DNA of 64,000 nt from Treponema sp. (GTDB taxonomy: Bacteria > Spirochaetota > Spirochaetia > Treponematales > Breznakiellaceae), in assembly GCA_009785215.1 (NCBI GenBank), contig WQWU01000001.1:1-64000 (forward strand). The letters run 5' to 3'. The position numbers were made by a program, and so were the translations under genes. The notes below the pieces were generated by a model. That model was not told where the DNA came from and did not search any database. It worked only from the letters and a program-made list of their open reading frames with translations. Positions within the stretch are counted from its first letter, which is position 1. Every line of letters begins with the position of its first letter. Positions 9,044-17,714 of this stretch are shown in pieces.

Positions 9044-10033
9044 ATGAAAAAAAATATTATTTCCATTTTAATTATACTGATGCTGGCTTTATCGGTATGT
9101 ATTTCTTGCGGTTCAACAGGTGCAGTTGAAGATGAAAGTGCAAATAGGGCTCAGGAAGCCAGACAAAGGGCTATCGACTTTGAAAGCCCAGCCTATTTCC
9201 CAAGTGAATGGGAAGCGCTGGAAGCCCAATTTACAGCGGCTGAAAGTTCAGATGAATACAATGCGGTTGCAGAAGCTTATGACGAGCTTTTTAAAAAGAC
9301 AATTCCGCTTTATGCTCAGGCAAAAGAAGATGAAGTTATGGCAATTAGGAGCCATTTAATAAATTCCGGTTTTGCCGGACATTTTCCTGAATACCTTAAA
9401 AATGCCGATGATATGGCTCTTGCGGCGCTTGAACAATACAAAGCAGATGATTATTACAAAGCAAGAGATACATTGTCAGAAGCAATGGCAGAGTATGAAA
9501 TTCTTCAGATGGGCGCACAGGTTTTCCTGGCAAGACAGGAAATAATCGATCGTGGTTTTGCTCAATTTGATGCAGAAAACTTTTTAAGAGCCGATGAAGT
9601 AGCGCAAACAGCTATAGAATCTTTCGATGCCGGTAATAAAGAAGCCGCCATAACAAGCGCCGAAGAAGCTCTGCTCCGTTACAATCTTGTGCTTGCTAAC
9701 GGATGGACAGCTTATGCCGCTGTTCGCAGAGATGCCGCCATGGCAGAAAGAGAACTGGCACTGGCAGAAAGAGCCAATATTGCATCACGGGAAACATTCC
9801 GGAATGCCGAATCAATTCTTGCTACAGCAGAAGAAAACTTTACAGCAGAAAACTTCACTGTCGCAGGGCTTTCTTATGTAGAAGCTGAAGTTATGTATGC
9901 TATATCCAGAAAAGAAACAGAAGAAAGACGCTTAAGAGCCGAGGAAGCTATAAGGCTGGCAGAAGAAAAAATTGAAGAAAGCAATGAAGCTGCTGTAGAA
10001 GCAGAAAGATTGATAGAAGGAGGCGTAAGATGA
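9044..10033 (+). CDS. Helical repeat lipoprotein of unknown function
   Basis: A 329-residue protein with signal peptide MKKNIISILIILMLALSVCISC; Cys22 is the lipidation site. The rest is almost all alpha-helical and rich in Ala, Glu and Tyr, with repeats of the type ALEQYKADDYYKARDTL, AIESFDAGNKEAAITSA and ENFTAENFTVAGLSY that look like degenerate TPR units. It ends in a charged coiled coil. GGAGGGG precedes the ATG. It overlaps the LysM gene by 4 bp, and both share the TPR-like style, so they probably act together at the inner membrane or periplasm. I do not recognise a specific function. Confidence 0.75.
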   Translation: MKKNIISILIILMLALSVCISCGSTGAVEDESANRAQEARQRAIDFESPAYFPSEWEALEAQFTAAESSDEYNAVAEAYDELFKKTIPLYAQAKEDEVMAIRSHLINSGFAGHFPEYLKNADDMALAALEQYKADDYYKARDTLSEAMAEYEILQMGAQVFLARQEIIDRGFAQFDAENFLRADEVAQTAIESFDAGNKEAAITSAEEALLRYNLVLANGWTAYAAVRRDAAMAERELALAERANIASRETFRNAESILATAEENFTAENFTVAGLSYVEAEVMYAISRKETEERRLRAEEAIRLAEEKIEESNEAAVEAERLIEGGVR

Positions 10034-10737
10034 AATATCTTCAGATGAAATATATTAAAATAAGCATTGTATTGTTTGTTTCTCTGTTTTTTGCAATGTC
10101 TGCATTTGCTCAGGTAGATCAGAGAATCAGCAATAATGAATTTTATATTGAAAGTCTTCGTTTAACAAAGTTGGCGCAGGAAACATATGAAATTGGCGAC
10201 TATGAAGCTTCGGCAGGTTTTGCTCACGAGGCTTTCCTTTTTGCACAGCTTTCAGATGAATATGTTGCAGAACAGCTTATTATAGAAGCAAAACGCCTAA
10301 TGGATTTAGCTGACAGAAATAATGTCGTTGCAAGATTCCCGATTAATTATAACGAAGGCAAAGAATATTACGAAACAGCTGTTGCTGCTCAAGGTGAAGA
10401 AGAATGGAATGACGCAATCGAAGCTGCAAGCAGTTCTATAGAAATTTTTGCAGCATTAACCGGCGGCACCCCAGTTGCTGCAAGACCGCCGCAGAATCAA
10501 GGACAAACAACGCAAAATCAGAATCAGACACAAACAACTGATTCAAATAACAGGCAGTATACTGTAAGAACATGGAGAGTCGAAAGAGACTGCTTGTGGA
10601 ATATTGCAGGTTATTCATGGGTATACGGAGATCCCTGGAGATGGAGAGAGCTTTATGAAGCAAACAAATCCAGAATGCCAGACCCGAACAATCCTGATTT
10701 AATACATCCTGGTATGGTATTGGACATTCCGCGTTAA
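10030..10737 (+). CDS. Secreted helical protein with C-terminal LysM domain
   Basis: A 235-residue protein: signal peptide ending SAFA-Q (about residue 27), a helical TPR-like part (about 30-145), a Gln/Asn/Thr-rich linker (QNQGQTTQNQNQTQTT) and a LysM domain (about 175-235). The LysM reads YTVRTWRVERDCLWNIAGYSWVYGDPWRWRELYEANKS and ends HPGMVLDIPR. LysM binds peptidoglycan, so this is a wall-attached periplasmic protein. GGAGG lies 7 nt before the ATG, which overlaps the lipoprotein stop. Confidence 0.85.
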   Translation: MKYLQMKYIKISIVLFVSLFFAMSAFAQVDQRISNNEFYIESLRLTKLAQETYEIGDYEASAGFAHEAFLFAQLSDEYVAEQLIIEAKRLMDLADRNNVVARFPINYNEGKEYYETAVAAQGEEEWNDAIEAASSSIEIFAALTGGTPVAARPPQNQGQTTQNQNQTQTTDSNNRQYTVRTWRVERDCLWNIAGYSWVYGDPWRWRELYEANKSRMPDPNNPDLIHPGMVLDIPR

Positions 10738-10753
10738 CTTTTATAACTATTGG

Positions 10754-11332
10754 TTACTGTCCTGATTGGCTGTAAAGCGACAGGGCAGTACCCATAAGTG
10801 AGTGAATATACGGGGGTTTCCCCATTCCTTTAATTACTTCGTCTGCATCAATTAATTCAATTTCAACATATTCGTCTTCATCAAGTTTTTGTTTACCTGT
10901 ATCAATTAAATCCTCTGCAAGAAAAAAATGAACCGTGTTGGACATCATTGCAGGATTGGGAGAAAAAGCGCCCAGCTTTTTTATTTTATTGGGTTTATAC
11001 CCGGTTTCTTCATATAGTTCTCTGGCGGCGGCTTCTTCTGGATTTTCACCTGGTTCAAAAACACCCCCAGGGAATTCCAAACTTAAACATTGGGAGCCAT
11101 GCCGCCATTGCCAGACCATAAGAAACTGTTTTCCCTTGGGAGTTTCAATCACAGGGATAACAATAGCCCAATCCTTTGTATCGATAACAGTAAAAGTATG
11201 CGGTTTTTCATCCGGTTGATTTTCCAAACTTTGTTTGGGCGATTTGCAATACGAATCCGAAATGGAAAATATTTTGCATTCATAAGCTTTTTTACGTCCT
11301 GTTTCTGTCCAGGCCAAGTGCGGTTTATTCAT
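10754..11332 (-). CDS. NUDIX hydrolase (ADP-sugar pyrophosphatase-like)
   Basis: A 192-residue NUDIX enzyme. The Nudix box reads GGVFEPGENPEEAAARELYEETGY with the REx2EE core that binds Mg2+. The flanking MVWQWRHGSQCLSLEFPGG segment and the length resemble ADP-ribose/ADP-sugar pyrophosphatases (NudF-like), but substrate cannot be fixed from sequence. It ends 16 bp from the LysM gene on the opposite strand. Confidence 0.85.
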   Translation of the reverse strand: MNKPHLAWTETGRKKAYECKIFSISDSYCKSPKQSLENQPDEKPHTFTVIDTKDWAIVIPVIETPKGKQFLMVWQWRHGSQCLSLEFPGGVFEPGENPEEAAARELYEETGYKPNKIKKLGAFSPNPAMMSNTVHFFLAEDLIDTGKQKLDEDEYVEIELIDADEVIKGMGKPPYIHSLMGTALSLYSQSGQ

Positions 11333-11346
11333 AGGGTGTATTCCAT

Positions 11347-12273
11347 TTATTTTATTTCCTTAAGTATTGTTATAGATTTGCGGCTTTTCCAGTCTTTTAG
11401 CATTACATTTAACTGAATAATAAAATAAATGCAGGAAACAAGATAAGCAGTTAATAAATTTAATCCTAATTCTCTTTGTATTTCAGGTATTTTTAGGAAA
11501 TAGAGCATTGTATCCAGCTGTATTTCTCCCAATTCATTGTATAATAAATATAATATATTTGCTGAGTATGCTATTGTTGTTCCTAATCCAACCATTATTA
11601 AACCTGCGCTTATTACTACAGCTGCTCCAATAGGTGATATTTTTCCATTAAACTTTTTATATCCAATAATACCTAAGATAATATAAACAACAGCAGAAGC
11701 AGCTGCCAATGTCTGAAAAAATATAAAAAATAATATAGCAGCTAAAATTCCGGGAATAGAAAATAAAATTGCGCCGGTAAATCCCATTAAATAATTCCCT
11801 TTTTTATTATCTTGCTCTTCGTTATCATTTTTTATGTTTCTTTGTGTTTGTCTGTAACAGTCATTACAGGTATATAAAGTAAAATTATTAATACCATACA
11901 TATCTGTTGCATCCTGCTGTCCGCAATGCTGGCATTGAGGTTTTTGAGACGGGTATTTTATATTAAAATAATTTACTATTTCTTCCATTATCATTTTAAT
12001 TTTTTTTACCGGATATGGCCGTAATATTTCCTGAAATATGATTTTAATGCCGTTTGCAGGCCATTCATAACTTTTTATATTATTGGATTCTATTTTTTTG
12101 ATAATTGCGTTTTTATCATCCCCGTCCATTTGCGGAGTATATATCTCCATGATCTTCATATTATGCCCATCGTATAATTTGACAAAACAATTTTTTACGA
12201 TACCTGCCGCTTCTGAATTTGTTTGTTTAAAATTCAATTCTTTTCCAATCTTTTTTATTCCCGGCCAAAGCAT
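11347..12273 (-). CDS. Membrane protein with a zinc-ribbon-like cytoplasmic region
   Basis: 308 residues, unrecognised. About 1-105 is a soluble part. Residues 113-136 contain CQHCGQQ...YTCNDC, two CxxC pairs that look like a zinc ribbon. Four hydrophobic segments follow (about 160-180, 183-203, 215-235 and 270-290). AGGAG lies 5 nt before the ATG. The next gene upstream is on the other strand; the NUDIX gene is 14 bp downstream and may be co-transcribed. Confidence 0.65.
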   Translation of the reverse strand: MLWPGIKKIGKELNFKQTNSEAAGIVKNCFVKLYDGHNMKIMEIYTPQMDGDDKNAIIKKIESNNIKSYEWPANGIKIIFQEILRPYPVKKIKMIMEEIVNYFNIKYPSQKPQCQHCGQQDATDMYGINNFTLYTCNDCYRQTQRNIKNDNEEQDNKKGNYLMGFTGAILFSIPGILAAILFFIFFQTLAAASAVVYIILGIIGYKKFNGKISPIGAAVVISAGLIMVGLGTTIAYSANILYLLYNELGEIQLDTMLYFLKIPEIQRELGLNLLTAYLVSCIYFIIQLNVMLKDWKSRKSITILKEIK

Positions 12274-12354
12274 ATAATTCTCCTGATTTATTATGGTATA
12301 TTTTTGGTATTTTTGCTATATAAAAAACCTGAATTCTTCCAAAAGTTAGGGTTA

Positions 12355-12383
12355 TTGTCTTTTCAGTATTTTTCTGGTATAAT
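12355..12383 (+). promoter_or_regulatory. Promoter of the hemerythrin-thyA-folA operon (leaderless)
   Basis: TTGTCT (12355-12360), 17-bp spacer and perfect TATAAT (12378-12383). The ATG follows only 7 nt after the -10 box, so transcription should start at or next to the start codon. Confidence 0.75.
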
Positions 12384-12390
12384 CTTTGGT

Positions 12391-12873
12391 ATGACTAATA
12401 ATGATCAACAGGAAAAAAAACAGGAAGCGGCAGAGGTTGTTCTTTGGGATGAAAAGTATGCTACCGGAATAGAGGTAATAGACACCCAGCATAAGCAGCT
12501 TGTTGAGCTTACAAATCAATTATACGTTGCCTGTATAGCCAAACCTGATATACTCCAAACTGTATTTAAAGAAGCAATGCACAAAATGGTGGAATATGTC
12601 CATTTTCACTTTGATGCCGAAATAAAACTTTTAAAGGAAATTAATTTTCCGCAGCTGCATGAACATAAAAAAATGCATGACGATTTAATTAAAAATATTT
12701 TAAATGCTGCAAAAGACTACAACGAAGGCAAACATTTTGTACCCAATCATTTTGTTCGTACTTTAAAAGACTGGATTTTCAGCCATATTGCGATACATGA
12801 TAAAACTTACAGTTTTTTTGTAAAGGAACAGCTTCATAACGGCAAATTAACGGAGCAGGCATTAAAAATATGA
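12391..12873 (+). CDS. Bacteriohemerythrin
   Basis: A 160-residue oxygen-binding di-iron protein. Ligands of the family pattern are present: His in DTQHKQL, HxxxE in HFDAEIKL, HxxxH in HEHKKMH, and HxxxxD in HIAIHDKT. The start at 12391 follows the -10 box at 7 nt and has no Shine-Dalgarno, which suggests a leaderless mRNA; the frame is open further upstream but that part is not hemerythrin-like. In a likely anaerobe it would bind or sense O2. It is the first gene of an operon continuing with thyA (4-bp overlap). Confidence 0.9.
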   Translation: MTNNDQQEKKQEAAEVVLWDEKYATGIEVIDTQHKQLVELTNQLYVACIAKPDILQTVFKEAMHKMVEYVHFHFDAEIKLLKEINFPQLHEHKKMHDDLIKNILNAAKDYNEGKHFVPNHFVRTLKDWIFSHIAIHDKTYSFFVKEQLHNGKLTEQALKI

Positions 12874-13736
12874 AAGCGTACTTAGATATCGTGCAAAAAA
12901 TTCTGGATACAGGTTTCAGAAAAACAAACCGCACTGGTGTAGATGCTTTGACTATAGCCGGAGCGATGTTTGAACATGATATGGCCGAGGGGTTTCCGCT
13001 TTTAACGACCAAAAAAGTTCCTTTTCGCATGGTTCGTTCCGAACTGGAGTTTTTTATCCGCGGTTATACCGATAAAGAATGGTTAAAAGAACAAAAAAAT
13101 TCTATATGGGATGAATGGTGCAGTCCTATTATTGTTCCGTACGGCAATGATGAACAGACAAAAGCAAAAATGATGAACGAGCGTGAACTTGGTCCGATAT
13201 ACGGATGGCAATGGCGTAATTTCGGCGCTCAGTATACAGCACATGATAGCGAGCCCGAAGGAAAAGGAATAGATCAATTAAAGAAACTGGTGCAAACATT
13301 AAAAACCGATCCGGACAACCGCCGCATGATAGTTAGCGCATGGAATCCCTGCGATTTGCATAAAATGGCGCTGCCGCCGTGTCACTACAGTTTTCAGGTA
13401 ACAGTGATAGACGGCAAAGTAAACCTTTTATGGAATCAGCGTTCTGTCGATGTCGCTTTGGGACTGCCTTTTAACATCGCAAGTTACGGCTGTCTTTTAC
13501 ATTTGCTTGCAAAAGAAGCAAATTTGGGCGAGGGCAAATTAATCGGTTTTTTGGGAGATACGCATATATATGTTAATCACATTAATGCAATTAGTTTGCA
13601 GCTAACACGCAAACCAAAACCGCTTCCGCAGATAAAGACAGAAAAATTTACCTCGATTTTTGACTGGCATTATCAAGATACAGAAGTAGAAAATTATGAT
13701 CCTCATCCTGCGATAAAGTTTGAGATTGCGGTATGA
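12870..13736 (+). CDS. thyA: Thymidylate synthase
   Basis: The 288-residue enzyme methylates dUMP to dTMP using methylene-tetrahydrofolate, which leaves dihydrofolate for the next gene. Catalytic Cys171 lies in ALPPCHYSFQV; RRMIVSAWNP binds phosphate; LWNQRSVDVALGLPFNIASYG binds dUMP. The length is close to the family norm with a short insert around 85-100. It overlaps the genes on both sides by 4 bp (ATGA). Confidence 0.97.
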   Translation: MKAYLDIVQKILDTGFRKTNRTGVDALTIAGAMFEHDMAEGFPLLTTKKVPFRMVRSELEFFIRGYTDKEWLKEQKNSIWDEWCSPIIVPYGNDEQTKAKMMNERELGPIYGWQWRNFGAQYTAHDSEPEGKGIDQLKKLVQTLKTDPDNRRMIVSAWNPCDLHKMALPPCHYSFQVTVIDGKVNLLWNQRSVDVALGLPFNIASYGCLLHLLAKEANLGEGKLIGFLGDTHIYVNHINAISLQLTRKPKPLPQIKTEKFTSIFDWHYQDTEVENYDPHPAIKFEIAV

Positions 13737-14254
13737 ATAAACAAGAGATAATTCTTATTGCTGCTGTTTCAGAAAATGGCGTAATTGGCAAGGACAACGC
13801 CATGCCATGGTCGGTAAAAGGAAACCTAACGCATTTTAAAGAAACGACAATGGGCTGGCCGTGTATCATGGGCAGAAAAACATGGGAATCGCTTCCCAAA
13901 AAGCCGCTGCCCGGCCGGCTGAATATAGTTATTTCCAAAACACTTTCCTCTTCCTCTGTGAGCTCCGAGAACTCCGTGCCTCCGTGTGAGGAATTCTCCA
14001 ATAATGTTAAAATATACGATTCGCTTTCTACAGCTATCGAATCTTGCGCAGATTACGAAAAAATATTTATCTGCGGCGGGGAATCAATCTATACTCAATC
14101 TATGGAATTTGCGAATAAAATCATTCTTACTTTAATTCCAGGGGATTACGAAGGTGATACGTATTTTCCAAAAATAAGCGAAAGCTGGAAAATAACCGGC
14201 ACCATAAAATATGAAAATTTCTCTATTGTTACATATACAAAGGAGTATATATGA
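13733..14254 (+). CDS. folA: Dihydrofolate reductase with repeat-encoded insert
   Basis: A 173-residue DHFR that regenerates tetrahydrofolate after ThyA. Family motifs: AVSENGVIGKDNAMPW near the N-terminus, MGRKTWESLPKKPLPGRLNIVIS for NADPH binding, IFICGGESIYTQ and a C-terminal EGDTYFP. Between the LNIVISKT strand and VKIYDSLSTA there is an extra Ser-rich stretch of about 18 residues (SSSSVSSENSVPPCEEFSNN). It is encoded by a dispersed repeat at 13947-13999 and falls in a surface loop of the fold. The frame is kept, so the enzyme is probably active. Confidence 0.95.
   Translation: MNKQEIILIAAVSENGVIGKDNAMPWSVKGNLTHFKETTMGWPCIMGRKTWESLPKKPLPGRLNIVISKTLSSSSVSSENSVPPCEEFSNNVKIYDSLSTAIESCADYEKIFICGGESIYTQSMEFANKIILTLIPGDYEGDTYFPKISESWKITGTIKYENFSIVTYTKEYI
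13947..13999 (+). repeat. Dispersed GC-rich repeat, copy 4, inside folA
   Basis: A diverged unit with the pattern CCTCTGTGAGCTCCGAG, then ACTCCGTGCCTCCGTGTGAGG. It is read in frame and adds a Ser/Glu-rich loop to DHFR. Confidence 0.65.
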
Positions 14255-15171
14255 AAGGACCTATTTTAGTAGTATTGGCTGCCGGTATGGGAAGCCGTTA
14301 CGGCGGCTTAAAGCAAATGGATAAAATCGGAAAAAACGGCGAAGTACTTTTGGATTACTCGGTGTTTGATGCAGTTAAAGCGGGGTATGAAAAAATCGTT
14401 TTTATTATCCGCCATGATATTGAAAAAGATTTTTGTGATATTGTGCTTTCAAGAATGGGAAAAAAAGTTAACTGTGAGCTTGCATTTCAGGATCCTGACA
14501 GCTTAATCCCGCCGGATATATTCAATGCAGCAAAGGCAGCAGGACGAACCAAGCCATGGGGAACAGGTCATGCTTTGCTTTGCGCTGCAGATAAAATAGA
14601 TGCGCCGTTTACTGTGCTTAATGCCGATGACTTTTACGGAAGAGAAGCATTCGCCGTTATGGGTAAATACCTTTTAGAAACTAAAGAAGATAAGTCTTCC
14701 ATTGTGCCTTACAGACTGGAAAAAACACTTAGCCCAATGGGAACTGTGGCACGCGGTGTGTGCGAAACTGAAAATGGTTTTCTTTTAAGCGTAGATGAAC
14801 TTACCGCTATAGAAAAAAAAGATGGTAAAATATTTAACACAGCGCCGGATGGATCTATAAGAGAACTTACAGCAGAAACACCTGTATCTATGAACTTCTG
14901 GGGATTTTCTCCTGATATCCTGCCGCATTTTAAGAAATATTTTGAAACTTACTTAGAAACTTTTGCGGCGGATATTCCCGGGCAGATAAAAAGCGAATGT
15001 TTTATTCCAAAAGCAGTAGACTATTTTATAAAGCAGGAAATTATAAAGGTAAAAGTTCTCCCTGCCGATTCAGACTGGTTTGGTGTTACCTATAAAGAAG
15101 ACAGGGAAGCGGCTGTAAAAAAACTTGAAGAGATGACTAAAGCGGGAATTTATCCGTCGCCGCTCTGGTAA
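14251..15171 (+). CDS. Sugar nucleotidyltransferase family protein
   Basis: A 306-residue protein of the NTP_transferase family. The N-terminal nucleotide-binding loop reads LAAGMGSRYGGLKQMDKIG, and FTVLNADDFYG carries the metal-binding Asp pair. The fold matches glucose-1-phosphate or N-acetylglucosamine-1-phosphate nucleotidylyltransferases, but it lacks the C-terminal hexapeptide domain of GlmU, so the sugar is unknown. GGAG precedes the ATG, which overlaps folA by 4 bp. Confidence 0.8.
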   Translation: MKGPILVVLAAGMGSRYGGLKQMDKIGKNGEVLLDYSVFDAVKAGYEKIVFIIRHDIEKDFCDIVLSRMGKKVNCELAFQDPDSLIPPDIFNAAKAAGRTKPWGTGHALLCAADKIDAPFTVLNADDFYGREAFAVMGKYLLETKEDKSSIVPYRLEKTLSPMGTVARGVCETENGFLLSVDELTAIEKKDGKIFNTAPDGSIRELTAETPVSMNFWGFSPDILPHFKKYFETYLETFAADIPGQIKSECFIPKAVDYFIKQEIIKVKVLPADSDWFGVTYKEDREAAVKKLEEMTKAGIYPSPLW

Positions 15172-15192
15172 ACTCCTTAATGCAGAGGTAAT

Positions 15193-16038
15193 ATGGAACT
15201 AATTAAATTAACATCTATTGGATTTGTTTTGGGCATTACTGCAATAATCCCTGGTTTTTCTGTTGCGACAATGGCAGTTGTTTTTAATGTGTATGACCGC
15301 CTAATAAACGTAATAGTTCCCAATATAAAGAAAATATTGGCAGTATGGCAGTTTTGGCTTCCTCTTGTAATTGGCGGAATTGCAGGAATTATTTTCTTTA
15401 GTAAAGTATTCTCCTTATTAATGGTAAATTACAGCGTTCCCGCTTATTGGTTTTTTATTGGTGTTATAACAGGCAGTATACCTCTTATTTACAAAAAAAC
15501 CTGCCCGGAAACTGATTCAAATAAAAAGTTTGCGCTGCCTTCCATTCCTTCTGTAATTTGCTTCATTTTTGCAATAGCTGTTATGATTTTTATGGCAATA
15601 GTAAAACCAGATGAAGGTTTGGCAGTTTATACAGAACTTACGCCGTATATATTTGGTATGTTAGCTTTAGCAGGTGCGTTAGCTGCAATAGCGATGATTA
15701 TTCCTGGTATTTCGGGTGCGTTTATGCTTCTTGTAATCGGATTTTACCAAACTGTGCTTCAATCAGTTTCTGATTTAAATATTCCGTTAATTGTACCGGT
15801 GGTTCTGGGAGCGGCCGCAGGGCTTTTATTAAGCGCTGCATTTGTACGTTTCCTGCTTTCTAAAGTACCGAGAGAAACATACGGCGCTGTGTTAGGGCTT
15901 GTAACAGGCTCGATTTTTGTTTTATACCCAGGCGGCTTTGCCTTCCAGGCTCGCGCTGGAATAATCATTTCAATTGTTTGTCTTTTTACAGGATTTATAC
16001 TTTCATTTTTAATGAGCAGGCGGAACATTGTTAAGTAG
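15193..16038 (+). CDS. DUF368 polytopic membrane protein
   Basis: A 281-residue membrane protein with about eight to nine transmembrane helices. The repeated glycine/proline signature GITAIIPGFSVATMAVV near the N-terminus and AAIAMIIPGISGAFMLLVIGFYQ in the second half mark DUF368, a family with inverted-repeat topology; family members have been linked to undecaprenyl-phosphate recycling. Direct sequence support for that role here is only the family motif. GAGG lies 6 nt before the ATG, and it overlaps the mnmA start. Confidence 0.85.
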   Translation: MELIKLTSIGFVLGITAIIPGFSVATMAVVFNVYDRLINVIVPNIKKILAVWQFWLPLVIGGIAGIIFFSKVFSLLMVNYSVPAYWFFIGVITGSIPLIYKKTCPETDSNKKFALPSIPSVICFIFAIAVMIFMAIVKPDEGLAVYTELTPYIFGMLALAGALAAIAMIIPGISGAFMLLVIGFYQTVLQSVSDLNIPLIVPVVLGAAAGLLLSAAFVRFLLSKVPRETYGAVLGLVTGSIFVLYPGGFAFQARAGIIISIVCLFTGFILSFLMSRRNIVK

Positions 16039-17125
16039 TGCAGCGGGCTTGCACGCAGCGGGCTTGCACGCAACGGGCTTGCACGTAGTGTGCGCTATGT
16101 CCGGCGGCGTAGACAGTACCGTTGCCGCAGCATTACAAATACAGCAAGGTTTTAAATGTACCGGTATAACCTTAAAACTACGTAACGAAGAAATCGGCTG
16201 TTCCTCTTTACAGGATATTAATGATGCAAAGGCTGCGGCAAATAACCTTGGTATCGAACACCTTACATTTGACCTCTCCAAGGAATTTAATAAATATGTT
16301 GTAAGTCATTTTGTAGAAACTTATGAAAATGGCGCAACACCCAACCCCTGCATTGAATGTAACAAAAACATTAAATTTAATATGCAATTTTTTCAATCAA
16401 GTTTTAATGAGTTTGATTTTTTTGTAACAGGACATTATGCCCGCATAACAAAAGATCCAATAAGCGGCAGATTTTTGCTGCAAAAAGCAATAGATGAAAA
16501 AAAAGACCAAAGTTATGTATTGTACTGCCTTACACAGCAGCAATTGGAAAAAGCCAGTTTCCCGTTAGGTTCGCTGACAAAAACCAAGGTACGAAAACTG
16601 GCGGAAGAAAAAAAATTAATTAATGCTGCAAAAAGTGAGAGCCAGGATATTTGTTTTATCCCGGACGGTGATTACGGCAGTTTTATAGAAAGATTTACAG
16701 GAAAGACATATCCATACGGAGATATAATTGATTTAGAAGGAAATGTTTTAGGAAGGCATAAAGGCCTTATCCGTTATACAATAGGTCAGCGGCGCGGGTT
16801 AGGTGTTGCAGCTAACAAACCTATTTATGTTGTTTCAAAATCAACTTCAGCAAATACTGTCACCCTTGCAGCGGATGAAGCGTTGTACACTAAATCGCTG
16901 ACCGCAGAAAATATCAATTTAATAACCTGCGATGATATAAAAAAATCTATGAGGGTACTGGTTAAGACACGCTATCAGCAGGTTGAACAATGGGCAACCG
17001 CTGAACAAACAGGAGAAAATAGTTTACATATAGAATTTGATCTGCCCCAGCGTGCAATAACACCGGGGCAGGCTGTTGTAATGTACGATGGAGATACAGT
17101 TGTCGGCGGCGGTACTATTGTCTAA
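16028..17125 (+). CDS. mnmA: tRNA-uridine 2-sulfurtransferase MnmA
   Basis: This enzyme adds the 2-thio group to U34 of tRNA-Lys/Glu/Gln. The PP-loop AMSGGVDSTVAAAL starts near residue 23; Cys108 (TPNPCIEC) and Cys209 (SQDICFIPDG) are the catalytic pair; the C-terminal beta-barrel ends PGQAVVMYDGDTVVGGGTI. The start is uncertain: a TTG at 16028 with AGGCGG upstream fits best and overlaps the DUF368 stop. If so, three tandem 15-bp repeats add AGLHA-type residues ahead of the usual VVCAMSGG start. Confidence 0.93.
   Translation: MLSSAAGLHAAGLHATGLHVVCAMSGGVDSTVAAALQIQQGFKCTGITLKLRNEEIGCSSLQDINDAKAAANNLGIEHLTFDLSKEFNKYVVSHFVETYENGATPNPCIECNKNIKFNMQFFQSSFNEFDFFVTGHYARITKDPISGRFLLQKAIDEKKDQSYVLYCLTQQQLEKASFPLGSLTKTKVRKLAEEKKLINAAKSESQDICFIPDGDYGSFIERFTGKTYPYGDIIDLEGNVLGRHKGLIRYTIGQRRGLGVAANKPIYVVSKSTSANTVTLAADEALYTKSLTAENINLITCDDIKKSMRVLVKTRYQQVEQWATAEQTGENSLHIEFDLPQRAITPGQAVVMYDGDTVVGGGTIV
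16040..16084 (+). repeat. Tandem 15-bp repeat at the mnmA 5' end
   Basis: Three direct copies of GCAGCGGGCTTGCAC (the third has GCAAC) lie end to end. Being a multiple of three they keep frame and encode AGLH[AV] units. Confidence 0.9.
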
Positions 17126-17667
17126 GAACCGTCCAGTAAACTGGTAAGCGCCGGACTTGATATCCAAAGGGTAACAGGATCGCTTCTGCGCGTATTTACT
17201 TTTAAATGAATATAACCGCTAGGTAAATCCCAGCAAGTTTCGTAAACTCTCATTTCTCTAAGAAGTTCTTCATAACGTCCTGCCGGTGCCGGCGGAGTAG
17301 GGCCGAATTGTTCAACCAGTTCTTTTTGTACGGAAGCATAACACCGCATTAACTCTTCAAGATTCTCGGTATTAAAATAATAAGTTCCGCCTTCCAGCCC
17401 GTTCCGGGAAAAATAGACTACCATAAATGCCCGAAAACCCGCCATAGGTACGTTTTCGTAAATTAATGATTGAAACCCATTTGCTTCTTCTACGTGTACC
17501 GGGTTTCCCATCCTCGCTTTAAATGCTTCTAAACTTGTTCCCCATGGAAAATTATGGAAAGACACATTTGTCTGGTTCTGTGCGAATAAAGCGGTTGATA
17601 GTGTGAATGTCATTAATATCACACAAATAAAAATTGATAACTTTTTAATGGTATACCCCCATTTCAT
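17122..17667 (-). CDS. Secreted protein of unknown function
   Basis: A 181-residue protein with a signal peptide (KKLSIFICVILMTFTLSTALFAQ, cleavage after ALFA). The mature part opens NFPWGTSLEAFKARMG, a pattern seen in many treponemal periplasmic proteins of unknown function. The ATG at 17667 has no Shine-Dalgarno. GGGGG stands at the correct distance before an ATT at 17649 that would give IKKLSIF, so the true start may be the ATT codon. Its stop region overlaps mnmA by 4 bp on the opposite strand. Confidence 0.65.
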   Translation of the reverse strand: MKWGYTIKKLSIFICVILMTFTLSTALFAQNQTNVSFHNFPWGTSLEAFKARMGNPVHVEEANGFQSLIYENVPMAGFRAFMVVYFSRNGLEGGTYYFNTENLEELMRCYASVQKELVEQFGPTPPAPAGRYEELLREMRVYETCWDLPSGYIHLKVNTRRSDPVTLWISSPALTSLLDGS

Positions 17668-17714
17668 TATCGGAAGAAAATGGGGAGAATTTTAGCCTGC
17701 ATTATTGAATGATA

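Noticed and set aside
16040..16084. Possible CRISPR-like direct repeats
   Set aside because: Units are contiguous 15-mers with no spacers and lie in a coding frame; no cas genes are present.
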